DNA of 64,000 nucleotides from Saccharicrinis sp965230625 (GCA_965230625.1 CBDDLL010000001.1:3968001-4032000), one strand, 5' to 3'. Numbered from the stretch's first letter, positions 33,848-43,427 are shown. Translations and numbers: made by a program. Notes: a model not told the origin generated them from the sequence alone.

Positions 33848-36274
33848 TTATTTTCCTAAAAATTTCTTCGTTTCTATATTATTATTTGTAGTTAGTTTTA
33901 CAATAAAAACAGAATTATTAAAATTGTTAAGAAAAGGAAATCCGTGCATACCTTTTGAAAACTGACCATTGGCTAAAGTTTCTATTTTACGTCCATTAAT
34001 ATCGAAAACTTCAAGTTTTATATTTTCAATTTTGCTTAAATAACATTTGATTACAGCACCTTCGTAAGTGCTTAATACATTACTAATATAACTCTTCGAG
34101 CTTTTAACATTAGTAATATTAGTAGAAACATCCAAAGATAAAGCGATTGCATCTCCTATAACATAACCATCAGTGTCTTCTGTTGATATTGTTAATGAGG
34201 TTTCATTGTCAGGAGTACAATAATAAGTACCTAATTCTAACCAGGTACCATTATTTATGCGTTGATTAACAGTTATATTTTCTTCCTGTAAATTATGTTT
34301 AAATGTAACTGGTACATTTGAAGCTCTGTTTGTTCCTGATGTATGACGAATGTATAGTTTATAATCTCCGGGTTGTGGAGGATTTATATTAAAAGTAAGG
34401 CTTTTATTTCCTTTATCGGAATTTTGATCATGAATATAATTATCAGAGTAATATCCTTGAGTGTATGAACTATTTTGCCAAGTTCCATTAAGTTCAACGT
34501 TTGAATCGAGGTTATCCAAATAAATAGTACCTTCGGGAAGAGGTATTTCTTCAATCCCAACAAGTTGTCTTAATTCAGTAATATGATCAAGATAAATACC
34601 AATAGGGGAGGTATTGTACTTTTTACATAATGCAGCAGCAAAACCTGTTGCAACTCCCATTTGCCCTGTTGTATTCATAACTCTGGGACTTCCTAAACCA
34701 ACATGAGTAGCACTTAAACAGCGACCAGCCATCATTAAATTATCTACATCTTTTGCAATTAAAGAACGAAACGGAACAGTATATAATGGTACATGGGTAA
34801 ATATTGCCCTACTCATAAAGTCATATCCATTTTCCACTGGTAGATGTAAATCAATATCTCTTCTTTCTATTACTACACCATCAACAAAATCATATGCCGA
34901 AATAACATCGTTTTGAGTAAGAATATGTTCTCCCACTAACCTTCTTGATTCACGTTTGCCCATTACATAACCAATCCAATCCAATTCTTTTAAATCATTT
35001 TCGGGAAGTTGTTTCGCATTATAAAAAGCTCCATAGATAGCCCTTAAAAGATGGTCACGAATATGTTCGGCATCAGCAAAAGGATCTAAACCGATACCAT
35101 ATTCCCAAAACCACTCATTTTTAGTTGCAGCGTGATCTAATGCTACATCCATTGCCCATGGAACTTCAGGGAAAGAAACACTTTCAGAAGCATTTCTACT
35201 CTTAAACATTAAGGTTGTTCCCATCATTAAATTATCTTCAACTTCAGGAGCTAAACTTTCATTATATTCCGAACTAGCCTCTCTTCCAATCATAAAACGA
35301 TTACCAGCCCAATAACCTATCCAACCATCGCCTGTACAATCAATAAAAACATCACCACTAATGCGTTGCTCCTCTCCAGTTTCAATATGTTTTATGTCAA
35401 TTGATTCAATCGAATTACCATTCTTTTTAACACTAAAAGCTCTATTTGAGAGGAACTGTGTTATATTGGATTCATTATCCATTACTTGTTGTCTGATTTC
35501 ATCATCGTAAATAGCCATATCAGATCCGTTTCCTCCAGATCTGAAATTTATTTCATCCACAATTTTAAAACCTTCAAGGCCTATTGTACTTACTCTAACC
35601 TCTTTAGAAGCGTTGCCTCCGAAAACAGGTCTGTCTTGTATAATTGCAACAGATATATTTTCACGAGCAGCAGCTACTGCAGCACCGCAACCAGCAATTC
35701 CACCACCAATAATCACTACATCGAAATGTCCACCAGAAACAGGTGTTGGGGGTAGGTTTTGTTGTTCTCTTCTCCATTCTTCCAGTTCTGCATCTTCATT
35801 TGGAGGAATAAATGTTAAGTCTTGCGTTAAATATATAGCATCGCAGCGGCCATTAAATCCAGTAAGATCCTTAAGTTCAGTAGTTATTGTAGAACCAGTA
35901 AGACTGTGGATTCCTCCATCAACCCAATTCCAACCTTGGTTTGTACCGAATTCAGTATCTAACTCTATTGTATTTAGAATAATTTTAAAACGTCCTGGAG
36001 AATCATCATGTTCAGAAACCCAGTCCTTTGTTCTTACCCATAATTTATAATTACCTTCCGAAGGCAGATTACTCACTGTAGAAGCATTAGCAACAGGTGA
36101 ACCCATACCATGCGCCATAAGGTATGAACTACCCATTAAATGAACAAACTGTTGGTCGACAACCCAACCGCCTTTAATATCAAAATTTTCTACTTCAATG
36201 AATACTGAATGTTGAGCTTTTAATTCTATAAAAGAGATTACTAAAAGCGTAAGAATAGTTGTAGAGATTTTCAT
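33848..36274 (-). CDS. Secreted FAD-dependent oxidoreductase (PF12831 type) with CBM-like modules and T9SS domain
   Basis: An 808-residue protein. A signal peptide (about 1-20) is followed by a beta-sandwich module (about 22-150, HSVFIEVENFDIKGGWVVDQ). The FAD_oxidored domain (about 180-590) has the dinucleotide motif IIGGGIAGCGAAVAAAR at about 188-204 and the family block IIQDRPVFGGNASKEVRV. It also has RISGDVFIDCTGDGWIGYWAG, YVMGKRESRRLVGEHILTQ and MMAGRCLSATHVGLGSPRVM. A second beta-sandwich (about 605-720) and a T9SS sorting domain (LEVFDINGRKIETL to KKFLGK) complete it. The family acts on sugars or related compounds, but the substrate is not known. It is divergent from the symporter and the cytoplasmic paralogue, sharing an operator array between them. 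Confidence 0.9.
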   Translation of the reverse strand: MKISTTILTLLVISFIELKAQHSVFIEVENFDIKGGWVVDQQFVHLMGSSYLMAHGMGSPVANASTVSNLPSEGNYKLWVRTKDWVSEHDDSPGRFKIILNTIELDTEFGTNQGWNWVDGGIHSLTGSTITTELKDLTGFNGRCDAIYLTQDLTFIPPNEDAELEEWRREQQNLPPTPVSGGHFDVVIIGGGIAGCGAAVAAARENISVAIIQDRPVFGGNASKEVRVSTIGLEGFKIVDEINFRSGGNGSDMAIYDDEIRQQVMDNESNITQFLSNRAFSVKKNGNSIESIDIKHIETGEEQRISGDVFIDCTGDGWIGYWAGNRFMIGREASSEYNESLAPEVEDNLMMGTTLMFKSRNASESVSFPEVPWAMDVALDHAATKNEWFWEYGIGLDPFADAEHIRDHLLRAIYGAFYNAKQLPENDLKELDWIGYVMGKRESRRLVGEHILTQNDVISAYDFVDGVVIERRDIDLHLPVENGYDFMSRAIFTHVPLYTVPFRSLIAKDVDNLMMAGRCLSATHVGLGSPRVMNTTGQMGVATGFAAALCKKYNTSPIGIYLDHITELRQLVGIEEIPLPEGTIYLDNLDSNVELNGTWQNSSYTQGYYSDNYIHDQNSDKGNKSLTFNINPPQPGDYKLYIRHTSGTNRASNVPVTFKHNLQEENITVNQRINNGTWLELGTYYCTPDNETSLTISTEDTDGYVIGDAIALSLDVSTNITNVKSSKSYISNVLSTYEGAVIKCYLSKIENIKLEVFDINGRKIETLANGQFSKGMHGFPFLNNFNNSVFIVKLTTNNNIETKKFLGK

Positions 36275-36471
36275 AGCATTTATATTATAATTTCTTTATT
36301 ATAAGTAAATATTAATATTCAATGACAGAATTTTAATATTCAACTCCTATAAATAACATTATTTTCGGTACCCAATTTTGATTTACTCAAGAAAAAATAA
36401 AGTTATAGTAGTATGGTAAATATAGGTATAAGGAAGCAGTTTAACAGTGATTATAGAGGTTATATATTTTC

Positions 36472-36514
36472 GGTAACCTTTCCGACGGTCGGTAACGTTC
36501 CCGAAAGCGTTTCT
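36472..36514. promoter_or_regulatory. Triple palindromic operator, array 4 (divergent promoter region)
   Basis: GGTAACCTTTCC, GGTAACGTTCCC and GAAAGCGTTTCT are centred at 36477.5, 36496.5 and 36508.5, with 19-bp and 12-bp spacing. It lies about 80 bp before the symporter gene and about 200 bp from the divergent secreted oxidoreductase. The polarity matches the rightward genes. Confidence 0.75.
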
Positions 36515-36590
36515 GCCAATATTTATTTTAAAATCCTTTTACAGTACAAGTATTGTAGGTTCATTTGTAGTTAAAATATAGTTAAATTTT

Positions 36591-38237
36591 ATGCAACAGC
36601 TAGACATTATTTCAATATTAGCATTCTCACTTTTGATTTTTACTGCAGGAATGAGTTTTAACAAATCTGGTAAAAACATGAAATCATTCTTTGCAGCGGG
36701 AGGATCGGTACCATGGGGTATTAGTGGATTATCATTATTTATGAGTTTCTTCTCTGCAGGTACATTTGTAGCATGGGGAAGTATAGCTTATTCGAGTGGA
36801 TGGGTATCAATTGCAATTCAGTCAACAATGGCTGTTGCAGGTTTGATTATCGGATTTTTTATAGCTCCTAGATGGAATAAAACAGGGGCTATTACAGCAG
36901 CAGAATATATTACGACTAACTTTGGGAAAAATACCCAACAAGTTTATTCATATATATTTGTTGTTGTTTCATTATTTACAACAGGAGCTTTTTTATATCC
37001 TGTAGCTAAGTTGGTTGAAGTATCAACAGGGATCCCCATCTATCTTAGTGTATTAGCATTAGGAGTATTAATAACTATTTACACAACAGTAGGAGGGTTA
37101 TGGGCTGTAATTGTAACAGATGTTCTTCAATTTGTGGTTCTTACTGCAGCTGTATTAATTGTGGTTCCATTATCATTTGATAAAGTAGGTGGTATAGAGG
37201 GATTTATAAATAATGCACCCGAAAACTTTTTCAACTTTGTCAATTCGGAATATACTCCAATATTTTTAGTAGCCTTTGGTTTATATAACTTGTTTTTTAT
37301 CGGTGGTAACTGGGCTTATGTGCAGAGATACACAAGTGTAAGTAAACCTAAAAATGCTAAAAAGGTAGGATGGTTATTTGGTGGTTTATACACCATTAGT
37401 CCGATTATTTGGATGTTACCACCAATGATTTATCGAGTTTTTAACTCAGATTTGGCAGGACTGGGAAATGAAGGTGCTTACTTACTGATGTGTAAGGAGG
37501 TGCTTCCTGCAGGAATGTTAGGATTAATATTAGGAGGGATGGTTTTTGCTACAGCTAGTTCAGTAAATACTACTCTAAATATTTTGGCAGGAGTTGTTAC
37601 TAATGATATATATAAGCTTTATAAACCAAAAGCTGAAGATAAACAATTAATAAAAGTTGCAAGATTCTCAACTATAATATTTGGTATTTTAACCATTTTA
37701 GTTGCCTTAATGGTGCCTTACTTTGGAGGTATAGTTGAAGTAATTTTCAGCCTGGGAGCTATTACAGGTGGAGCAATGTATCTTCCTCTTATTTGGACAT
37801 TGTTTTCAAGACGTCAGAATGGTTTTTCAATGTTAATCACTACAGGAATATCACTGGTTGTAAACTCTGTGTTTAAGTTTATTACTCCATTTGCATTCAA
37901 CTTTTCTTTAAACAGAACTGAGGAAATGATACTGGGAGTATTTATGCCTGCATTGATATTAATAGTATTTGAAATATTAAATAAAAATAAAGTAGTTGCA
38001 GAAAAAGAGATTGGGCATTTGCATGATGAAGAGGCAGGTGAAATATCTAAGGAAGAGGAATCGGACAATCACTTTGGTATTAGAGTAATTGCTATGAGCA
38101 TTACTGGAACAGGTGTTTTAATTTCTTCATTTGGATTAACTGCATTTTCGGAAGCTCCAATTGTATTTTATATGGGACTTGCTGTATTGCTGTTAGGAGC
38201 AATTATTTGGAGAAAATTTAGAAAAAAAACAATATAA
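36591..38237 (+). CDS. Sodium:solute symporter (SSS family)
   Basis: A 548-residue inner-membrane protein with about 13 hydrophobic segments. It has SSS features: GGSVPWGISGLSLFMSFFSAGTFVAWG near 35-60, AEYITTNFGKNTQQVYSYIF, YTTVGGLWAVIVTDVLQFVV, and the sodium-site-like MVFATASSVNTTLNILAGVVTNDIY. A charged loop (about 480-500) precedes the last two helices. It would import a sugar or sugar acid with Na+, consistent with a marine lifestyle. It is followed after 60 bp by the cytoplasmic FAD-dependent oxidoreductase, so importer and enzyme probably work on the same product. Confidence 0.93.
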   Translation: MQQLDIISILAFSLLIFTAGMSFNKSGKNMKSFFAAGGSVPWGISGLSLFMSFFSAGTFVAWGSIAYSSGWVSIAIQSTMAVAGLIIGFFIAPRWNKTGAITAAEYITTNFGKNTQQVYSYIFVVVSLFTTGAFLYPVAKLVEVSTGIPIYLSVLALGVLITIYTTVGGLWAVIVTDVLQFVVLTAAVLIVVPLSFDKVGGIEGFINNAPENFFNFVNSEYTPIFLVAFGLYNLFFIGGNWAYVQRYTSVSKPKNAKKVGWLFGGLYTISPIIWMLPPMIYRVFNSDLAGLGNEGAYLLMCKEVLPAGMLGLILGGMVFATASSVNTTLNILAGVVTNDIYKLYKPKAEDKQLIKVARFSTIIFGILTILVALMVPYFGGIVEVIFSLGAITGGAMYLPLIWTLFSRRQNGFSMLITTGISLVVNSVFKFITPFAFNFSLNRTEEMILGVFMPALILIVFEILNKNKVVAEKEIGHLHDEEAGEISKEEESDNHFGIRVIAMSITGTGVLISSFGLTAFSEAPIVFYMGLAVLLLGAIIWRKFRKKTI

Positions 38238-38297
38238 AGCATTTTGTTTAGTAGGGTTTAAGTATAATGCTAAACATTTAGAAAAAAACAGAATCAA

Positions 38298-40577
38298 ATG
38301 TTAATCGAAAATTATTCAGAAAATAAACGAGCAGTTTATACAAAAAACATCAACACCGATGTAGTTGTTGCTGGAGGAGGAATTTCGGGAGTTTGTGCTG
38401 CAATTGGTGCTGCGCGTCAAGGTAAAAAAGTTGTTTTAATTCAAGATCGTCCTGTACTTGGAGGTAATGCGTCTAGTGAGGTAAGGTTGTGGATATTAGG
38501 AGCTACTTCTCATATGGGAAATAATAACCGTTGGGCTCGCGAAGGTGGTATCATGGATGAAATTTTGGTAGAAAACATGTACCGAAATAAGGAAGGAAAT
38601 GCGCTTATTTTTGATACTATATTATTAGAGAAAGTTACAAACGAGAAAAATATTACACTTCTTCTAAATACTAGTGTATATGAGGTAGAGAAAGAAGAGA
38701 ATAATAAAATAAAAAGCACAATAGCTTTCTGTAGCCAAAACTCAACAAAATATGTTGTTGATGCTAAGTATTTCGTTGATGGCACGGGCGATGGTATACT
38801 TGCATTCTTAGCTGGAGCTAGCTTTAGAATGGGAGCAGAGAAAAAAGAAGAGTTTGGAGAATTGTTTGCTCCAGATGAAGATTATGGAGAATTATTAGGA
38901 CACTCAATATATTTTTATAGTAAAGATGCAGGACAACCTGTTAAATATGTGGCTCCGGAATTTGCTTTAAAAGATATAACTGTAATTCCTCGATATAAGA
39001 ATATTAATTCCAAAGATTACGGATGTAGGTTTTGGTGGTTTGAATATGGTGGACGAAAAGATACCATTCTTGAGTCGGAAGATATAAAATGGGAGTTGTG
39101 GAAAGTTGTCTATGGTGCATGGGATTACATTAAAAACTCGGGAAATTTCCCTGATGCAGAGAATTTAACTTTAGAATGGGTTGGTACAGTTCCTGGAAAG
39201 AGAGAAAGCCGTAGATTCGAAGGTTTGTACATGATGAAGCAACAAGATGTAATTGAGCAAGCTGATTTCGAAGATGCTATTTCACATGGAGGTTGGGCTG
39301 TAGATTTGCATCCAGCAGATGGAGTATATAGTGAAAAGTCGGGATGTACGCAATGGCATTCAAAAGGGACTTATTCTTTACCACTACGTTCTCATATCAG
39401 CAAAGATATTTCAAACCTTTTCTTTATCGGACGTATTATTAGTGCTACTCATGTTGCATTTGGTTCAACCCGCGTTATGGCAACAGCAGGTATGGCTGCA
39501 CATTCGATTGGTGTAGCAGCAGCTAAATGTATAGATGAGAATTTAACCCCTGCTCAGCTAACAGAAGGTGAAGCTTTAAAAAGTTTGCAACATACTCTTA
39601 ATCTTGAAGGACAAGGTTTAATGGGAATTCCTTTGAGTAAAAATGGTATCATGACAGATGTAGATATCAAAGCAACATCTTCATTAAAGCTAGATAAACT
39701 GCCTGCCTCTGATAATATTTGGCACGATTTGTCTACTGGTACTGCACAAATGTTGCCGTTAAAGAAAAATCAGGCTTATACTTTTAGTGTTAAGGTAAAA
39801 TCAGAAATAGATACTAACCTGGAGGTAGAGTTAAGAGCTAGTAAAAAAGCTAGAAATTATACTCCTGATTTAATTATCGAAAAGGTCATTGTTCCTATTG
39901 CTAAAGGAGAGCAAATAATTGAAATTCCATTTACCAAAGGTACACCAGAAGATCAGTATGCAATGTTAACATTCCTAAAAAATGAAGGTGTATTTATACA
40001 AGGTTCAGAAATTAGGGTAACAGGACTTTTAAGTGTATTTAATGGAAAGAATAAGGCAGTTTCTAACAACGGGAAACAAACTCCTCCAGATAATATTGGT
40101 GTAGATGCTTTTGAATTTTGGATTCCAAAACGAAGACCAGAAGGACATAATGTAGCGTTTAGTTGTTCTCCTGCTCTTGAAGTATATAACGAAGAAAATA
40201 GTATTAATGGATATGTACGTCCACACTTAAAACCTAATGCTTGGGTGGCGGATTTAGAAGATAAAAACCCTGCATTGGAGTTAAGTTGGAATGATACTAA
40301 GGAAATATCTGCAGTAACATTATTCTTTGATACAGATTATGATCATGCAATGGAAAGTACGTTAATGGGGCATCCAGAAAGCGTTATGCCTTTTACTGTT
40401 CGTAATTATAAAATCAAGGATGATAAAGGAAATGTAGTTTATTCTAAGGAAGGTAATTATCAAACTATAAATAAAATTGAGTTTGATCAAAAGATATCAA
40501 CAACTAAGCTGGTAGTCGAAGTAGAGCATCCTTCTACGACTACTCCTGCTAGTATTTTTGAAATTATGCTTCACTAA
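38298..40577 (+). CDS. Cytoplasmic FAD-dependent oxidoreductase (PF12831 type) with C-terminal beta-sandwich
   Basis: A 759-residue protein with no signal peptide. The FAD domain (about 18-440) begins DVVVAGGGISGVCAAIGAAR and has LIQDRPVLGGNASSEVRL, YFVDGTGDGILAFLAG, WVGTVPGKRESRRFEGLYM and FFIGRIISATHVAFGSTRVM. These blocks match the secreted protein encoded at 33848-36274. The C-terminal 320 residues look like beta-sandwich domains (SFSVKVKSEIDTNLEVELRAS; SAVTLFFDTDYDHAMES), resembling discoidin-type folds. It probably oxidises the compound imported by the adjacent symporter. It has no T9SS tail, so the two paralogues act in different compartments. Confidence 0.9.
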   Translation: MLIENYSENKRAVYTKNINTDVVVAGGGISGVCAAIGAARQGKKVVLIQDRPVLGGNASSEVRLWILGATSHMGNNNRWAREGGIMDEILVENMYRNKEGNALIFDTILLEKVTNEKNITLLLNTSVYEVEKEENNKIKSTIAFCSQNSTKYVVDAKYFVDGTGDGILAFLAGASFRMGAEKKEEFGELFAPDEDYGELLGHSIYFYSKDAGQPVKYVAPEFALKDITVIPRYKNINSKDYGCRFWWFEYGGRKDTILESEDIKWELWKVVYGAWDYIKNSGNFPDAENLTLEWVGTVPGKRESRRFEGLYMMKQQDVIEQADFEDAISHGGWAVDLHPADGVYSEKSGCTQWHSKGTYSLPLRSHISKDISNLFFIGRIISATHVAFGSTRVMATAGMAAHSIGVAAAKCIDENLTPAQLTEGEALKSLQHTLNLEGQGLMGIPLSKNGIMTDVDIKATSSLKLDKLPASDNIWHDLSTGTAQMLPLKKNQAYTFSVKVKSEIDTNLEVELRASKKARNYTPDLIIEKVIVPIAKGEQIIEIPFTKGTPEDQYAMLTFLKNEGVFIQGSEIRVTGLLSVFNGKNKAVSNNGKQTPPDNIGVDAFEFWIPKRRPEGHNVAFSCSPALEVYNEENSINGYVRPHLKPNAWVADLEDKNPALELSWNDTKEISAVTLFFDTDYDHAMESTLMGHPESVMPFTVRNYKIKDDKGNVVYSKEGNYQTINKIEFDQKISTTKLVVEVEHPSTTTPASIFEIMLH

Positions 40578-40602
40578 TCATAATTTTATTTGGGAAAAGG
40601 GC

Positions 40603-40636
40603 AAGAGCTTCTCTAACAAGGGAAGCTCTTTTTTTT
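40603..40636 (+). terminator. Rho-independent terminator after oxidoreductase
   Basis: The 9-bp stem AAGAGCTTC/GAAGCTCTT has a 10-nt loop and a T run. Confidence 0.88.
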
Positions 40637-40724
40637 AAATGATTTTTAATGGTTGCATAACAATAATAGTATTTGAACCTATGGATAAACATTTACTATA
40701 TTTGAGAGTTTTAAACTTAAAAAA

Positions 40725-41489
40725 TTGAAAGTAACTTTTCTAGGTACAGGAACATCACAAGGAGTTCCAATTATTGGTTGTGAATGTAATGTTTGTAAAT
40801 CAGAAGATCCGAAAGACAAACGGTTACGTTCTTCAGTAATGATTGAGGTGGATGGATTAAGATTAGTAATAGATTCAGGTCCGGATTTTCGTCAACAAAT
40901 GTTAAGACATCGGGTTAGAGCGTTGGATGGTATATTATTTACACACGAACATAAAGATCATATTGCAGGTTTGGATGATGTAAGAGCATTTAATTATATA
41001 CATCAGAAACCAATGCAAGTATATGCCGAAAAGAGAGTACTTGAAGCAATAAAGATTGAATTTTATTATGCATTTGAAGAAAATCCGTATCCTGGAGTTC
41101 CTCAAATAAATTTAAATGAGATAAATGATTCGCCTTTTATTATTAATGGAGTTAGAATAACTCCTATAAGAGGTTTACACATGAAACTTCCTGTATTAGG
41201 ATTTCGCATTCATAACTTTACATATCTTACTGATTTTAATTTTATTGCAGAAGAAGAGATTCAAAAGATAAAGGGAAGTGAAGTATTGGTTGTAAATGGT
41301 GTTAGGAAAGATCCCCATGTATCTCATTTTAATTTAGATCAAGCTATAGAAGTTATTGAGAAAGCATCACCAAAAAATGGATACATAACACATATATCTC
41401 ATCAATTAGGTCTACATCAAGAAATAAATTCTATGTTACCACCAAATATTCAATTAGCATATGATAACCTGGAGTTACAATTAGATTAG
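40725..41489 (+). CDS. MBL-fold metal-dependent hydrolase (PhnP-like)
   Basis: A 254-residue protein starting at a TTG codon. No in-frame ATG precedes the conserved KVTFLGTGTSQGVPIIGCECNVCKSEDPKDKR, which sets the N terminus. The metal motif is FTHEHKDHIAGLDDVRAF (HxHxDH), and later His residues lie in ITPIRGLHMKLPVLGF and ITHISHQLG. The two early Cys in CECNVC match the zinc site of PhnP-type phosphodiesterases. The family cleaves cyclic phosphodiesters or related substrates; the exact substrate here is unknown. Its stop codon overlaps that of the convergent MFS gene. Confidence 0.92.
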   Translation: MKVTFLGTGTSQGVPIIGCECNVCKSEDPKDKRLRSSVMIEVDGLRLVIDSGPDFRQQMLRHRVRALDGILFTHEHKDHIAGLDDVRAFNYIHQKPMQVYAEKRVLEAIKIEFYYAFEENPYPGVPQINLNEINDSPFIINGVRITPIRGLHMKLPVLGFRIHNFTYLTDFNFIAEEEIQKIKGSEVLVVNGVRKDPHVSHFNLDQAIEVIEKASPKNGYITHISHQLGLHQEINSMLPPNIQLAYDNLELQLD

Positions 41490-42673
41490 GTTTTCTTTTT
41501 ATCAATTGACCTTAAAAATAAGAAGATACAAGATCCAACCATAAAAGTAAAAATAACCCCAATAATCTTCATTGCTGTAATTCTACTATACGTATCAGAT
41601 AAATAACCGATTAGTGGTGCAATTGTGGCAAAAAAACCTCTGATGATCAGGCTTCTGATGGATAAAACTGTAGCTCGCATATCATCTGAAGTTATTCGGT
41701 TGATGTAGTCTTTAAGTACAGGTGTGGCAATACCTCTACTAAAATAAAATACACTTAATATTAATAACACCCAAGCTGAGTTTATAAAACCAGCAGCCAC
41801 AAAACTTCCTGTAATAACAATTGAAGTAAACCAAATCGTTAATTGAGGTTTTAATTTGGCTTCAATTTTATATGCAAATAGAGTAGTGGTTCCAACAATA
41901 AGATTTAAAACTGTATGGGTAGTACCGATTAAATATTTAGAAAAACCAATATCATTTAAATATAACTGATAAATCCATGCCATTGTTAATGTTGCGGTTC
42001 CAAGAATACTTGAATATAAAATGTTATATCTTAGTTTAATATTCTTTACGGTAGCATACCATACAACATTTAATATATCTATTATGCCAGGCTTTTTTCT
42101 TTTTCCACTTCTTATTGGTTCTATTAGCAAATATGAAGCAGGAATAGCCATAAAGGCAATTCCAGTTTGAAAGAAAAACGGAAGTCTCATATTTATAGCG
42201 GCTAGTGAACCTCCCACAATTCCTGCAAGTGCTTCAGAGTAATTGCCAACAGTAAAGTTACGACCTTCATATTTCACATATTCTCTTTCTTTATTAACTG
42301 ATTTAAGGGAGTCATACATAAGAGCAGAATCAGCACCAGAAATAAAGCTTTGTCCAATTCCCAGAACTATCTCTGCAATCATAAAAGAATAAAATCCAGA
42401 GGTAGTTGAATAGATAAGAAAACCTAATGCACCGAGAGTTGATCCTATTAGTAGAGTTTTTCTTCTGCCTATTACATCCGCAATATAACCAGAAGGTATT
42501 TCAAAAATTACAATGGCTATAGAATAGAAAGCCTTTAACTGGAAGGATTCCTTATCGGTGAATCCCATATCTTTATAAAATAACATTAAAATAGGCATGG
42601 TAAGCATAAACCATTTAGCTATTTTAATGATATATAATTTATTGATATTTGATTCTACACCTGCTCTCTTCAA
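41486..42673 (-). CDS. MFS transporter
   Basis: A 395-residue inner-membrane protein with 12 predicted helices. The loop between helices 2 and 3 contains the MFS motif A-like sequence GYIADVIGRRKTLLIGS. Helix 5-like IAEIVLGIGQSFISGADSALMYDSL suits the family of multidrug or sugar exporters. A poly-basic inter-domain loop (IRSGKRKKPG) separates the two six-helix halves. The substrate is unknown. It is convergent with the MBL hydrolase, with overlapping stop codons and no terminator between them. Confidence 0.9.
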   Translation of the reverse strand: MKRAGVESNINKLYIIKIAKWFMLTMPILMLFYKDMGFTDKESFQLKAFYSIAIVIFEIPSGYIADVIGRRKTLLIGSTLGALGFLIYSTTSGFYSFMIAEIVLGIGQSFISGADSALMYDSLKSVNKEREYVKYEGRNFTVGNYSEALAGIVGGSLAAINMRLPFFFQTGIAFMAIPASYLLIEPIRSGKRKKPGIIDILNVVWYATVKNIKLRYNILYSSILGTATLTMAWIYQLYLNDIGFSKYLIGTTHTVLNLIVGTTTLFAYKIEAKLKPQLTIWFTSIVITGSFVAAGFINSAWVLLILSVFYFSRGIATPVLKDYINRITSDDMRATVLSIRSLIIRGFFATIAPLIGYLSDTYSRITAMKIIGVIFTFMVGSCIFLFLRSIDKKKT

Positions 42674-42710
42674 ACTCGTTTAAATTGCAATATCAATATT
42701 TAGTAAGACC

Positions 42711-43427
42711 TTAATAGTGACCTAAAGTTTTAGCCATTTTATCTATATGCTTGTTTTTATTAGGATCAATAGTTTTATTGGAAGATTTTGCAGAAAGCAT
42801 TTGTTTTCTAAGCTCTATTAATGCTTTAGAAATAACTTCCATTTTTTCTTTATTTCTAACTAACTGTTGTTCAAAAGAAGCTAATTTTTGCTTGTTAGAT
42901 TCCAAATTTGTATTCAATTGCTGATTGTTGGAATACAACTGATTATACTTATTTTTTTGAGTATTTAACTCGTCTTCTAACTTAGAGAACCTTTCTCTGG
43001 ATAGTTTAAGCGCATATTTTAAACTCGCAGTATCTCTTGCAAGTTTAATATTATTTGTTCTTAAATTTTTGAGCTCACCAACTGTAGATATCGAATTTTG
43101 CTTTTGAGTTTTATATAATTTTAAGGTTTCCTCTAATTTACCTTCAAGTTCATTATTTAAATCGGTAAGCTTAGTTACTTTAACCAATAAATCACTCATT
43201 TCATCAGATTTAATGGCATTGCTTAAATGAAGTTCATTCTTCATAGCTTCAAATTCAGCTATGTTATTATTAATTCTCTTCTCAAGAGAGGTATTTTCTT
43301 CAATGGCTTTTTCTAACTTTTTATTTAGTTGCGAATTTTCAAGCATGCTAGCTTCGTACTTCTTTTTAGAAACTACACAGCCATTTAATATTATGGAAAT
43401 TACTATAAGTGAATATAATGTTCTCAT
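42711..43427 (-). CDS. Coiled-coil lipoprotein
   Basis: A 238-residue lipoprotein with lipobox ILNGC (Cys near 17), then VVSKKKYEASMLENSQL and a nearly continuous coiled coil to about residue 215 (LEKAIEENTSLEKRI, LSRERFSKLEDELNTQKNKYNQL). The start CVxSKKKYE is what I recall at the beginning of OmpA-family lipoproteins in Bacteroidota, but no OmpA peptidoglycan-binding domain follows. It may be a spacer or scaffold protein, or a shortened relative. It lies 37 bp upstream of the MFS gene on the same strand and may be co-transcribed with it. Confidence 0.75.
   Translation of the reverse strand: MRTLYSLIVISIILNGCVVSKKKYEASMLENSQLNKKLEKAIEENTSLEKRINNNIAEFEAMKNELHLSNAIKSDEMSDLLVKVTKLTDLNNELEGKLEETLKLYKTQKQNSISTVGELKNLRTNNIKLARDTASLKYALKLSRERFSKLEDELNTQKNKYNQLYSNNQQLNTNLESNKQKLASFEQQLVRNKEKMEVISKALIELRKQMLSAKSSNKTIDPNKNKHIDKMAKTLGHY

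Noticed and set aside
35613..36050. Plus-strand open frame of 145 codons opposite the secreted oxidoreductase
   Set aside because: It is antisense to a well-conserved coding region and has low-complexity composition with no motif, so it is a shadow of that gene.
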